From an uncultured Cytophagaceae bacterium (GTDB taxonomy: Bacteria > Bacteroidota > Bacteroidia > Cytophagales > Spirosomataceae): a DNA stretch of 5,219 nucleotides. Position 1 is the stretch's first letter. Every line of letters begins with the position of its first letter. This document shows, piece by piece, positions 5,107 through 5,219 of the stretch. The notes under the pieces are model-generated. The model was not told the DNA's origin and searched no databases. It was given only the letters and a program-made list of their open reading frames with translations. A program made the position numbers and the translations under genes. Location: positions 1 through 5,219 of the forward strand of contig CAJCBY010000152.1 of NCBI GenBank assembly GCA_903960725.1, in the 5' to 3' direction.

Positions 5107-5212
5107 ATTAGAGATAATAGAGTAGAGAGTAGAGATTTAAAGAATAGAGCATAAAGCACAAAGAATAAAGATGGAATAAAAAAGAGGCTTCAAATTGAAG
5201 CCTCTTTTTTAT
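5106..5212 (+). repeat. Direct repeat copy B: ten heptads plus 37-bp palindrome
   Basis: Second copy of the 107-bp element, matching 4031-4137 at 100 of 107 positions. It begins on the last base of the ORF6N stop TAG (5104-5106), so coding sequence and repeat abut exactly. Heptads run 5106-5175 in unbroken 7-bp phase (for example GAGTAGA twice, AGCATAA, AGCACAA, AGAATAA), and the palindrome begins at 5176. After 5212 the sequence diverges from copy A. Confidence 0.85.
5176..5212 (+). terminator. Rho-independent terminator after ORF6N gene, perfect 37-bp palindrome
   Basis: The stem GAGGCTTCA (5184-5192) with TGAAGCCTC (5196-5204) is flanked by six A and six T. The whole stretch including the outer AT/AT is a perfect palindrome around the A at 5194. 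The T-run supports termination of the ORF6N transcript, and the symmetric A-run allows the same on the other strand. The C-G pair here replaces the T·G wobble of copy A. Confidence 0.85.
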
Positions 5213-5219
5213 GCTTTAG

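Noticed and set aside
4031..5212. Direct repeats considered as an insertion sequence or a CRISPR array
   Set aside because: There is no transposase, the repeats are direct and not terminal inverted repeats, no target-site duplication is visible, and the 7-bp units have no unique spacers as a CRISPR array would.

Overview
The window looks like chromosomal DNA of a member of the Bacteroidota, probably of the Cytophagales type. Three things point there. Both start regions in the central intergenic gap carry perfect matches to the Bacteroidota -7 promoter element TAnnTTTG. The starts lack clear Shine-Dalgarno sequences. The proteins (a DUF983 zinc-ribbon membrane protein, an LptF/LptG permease, a YdhF-like aldo/keto reductase and an ORF6N protein with a PLD-like tail) have the form typical of that phylum. 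The genus cannot be fixed from the sequence alone.

Layout. Positions 1-2045 hold a leftward operon: a DUF983 protein (1647-2045, start corrected inward from 2147), an LptF/LptG-type lipopolysaccharide-export permease (590-1660, overlapping it by 14 bp) and an EamA/DMT transporter (start at 587, cut off by the window edge). A 108-bp gap (2046-2153) carries two back-to-back TAnnTTTG promoters with an inverted repeat between them. Positions 2154-4002 hold a rightward operon: a small four-helix membrane protein, a GmhB/HisB-N-type HAD phosphatase, and an aldo/keto reductase that overlaps the phosphatase by 4 bp (ATGA). LPS assembly is a plausible shared theme: heptose bisphosphate phosphatase on one side, LPS export permease on the other.

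Positions 4003-5219 are different in character. A single ORF6N gene (4231-5106) lies between two direct copies of a 107-bp element (4031-4137 and 5106-5212; 100 of 107 positions identical, no gaps, exactly 1075 bp apart). Each copy consists of ten degenerate purine-rich heptads (70 bp) followed directly by a 37-bp palindrome that also has the form of a rho-independent terminator. The second copy begins on the last base of the ORF6N stop codon. The ORF6N gene contains a 29-bp perfect palindrome whose core resembles the palindromes in the flanking repeats, and its start codon lies in the 3' arm of an 11-bp inverted repeat. This gene-plus-repeat unit, which looks like a cassette, is the most unusual structure in the window.

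Other oddities are an aldo/keto reductase with Asp where the catalytic His is expected, a GmhB-type phosphatase lacking the CxC half of the zinc loop, and a long nested hairpin over the stop codon of the reductase gene.
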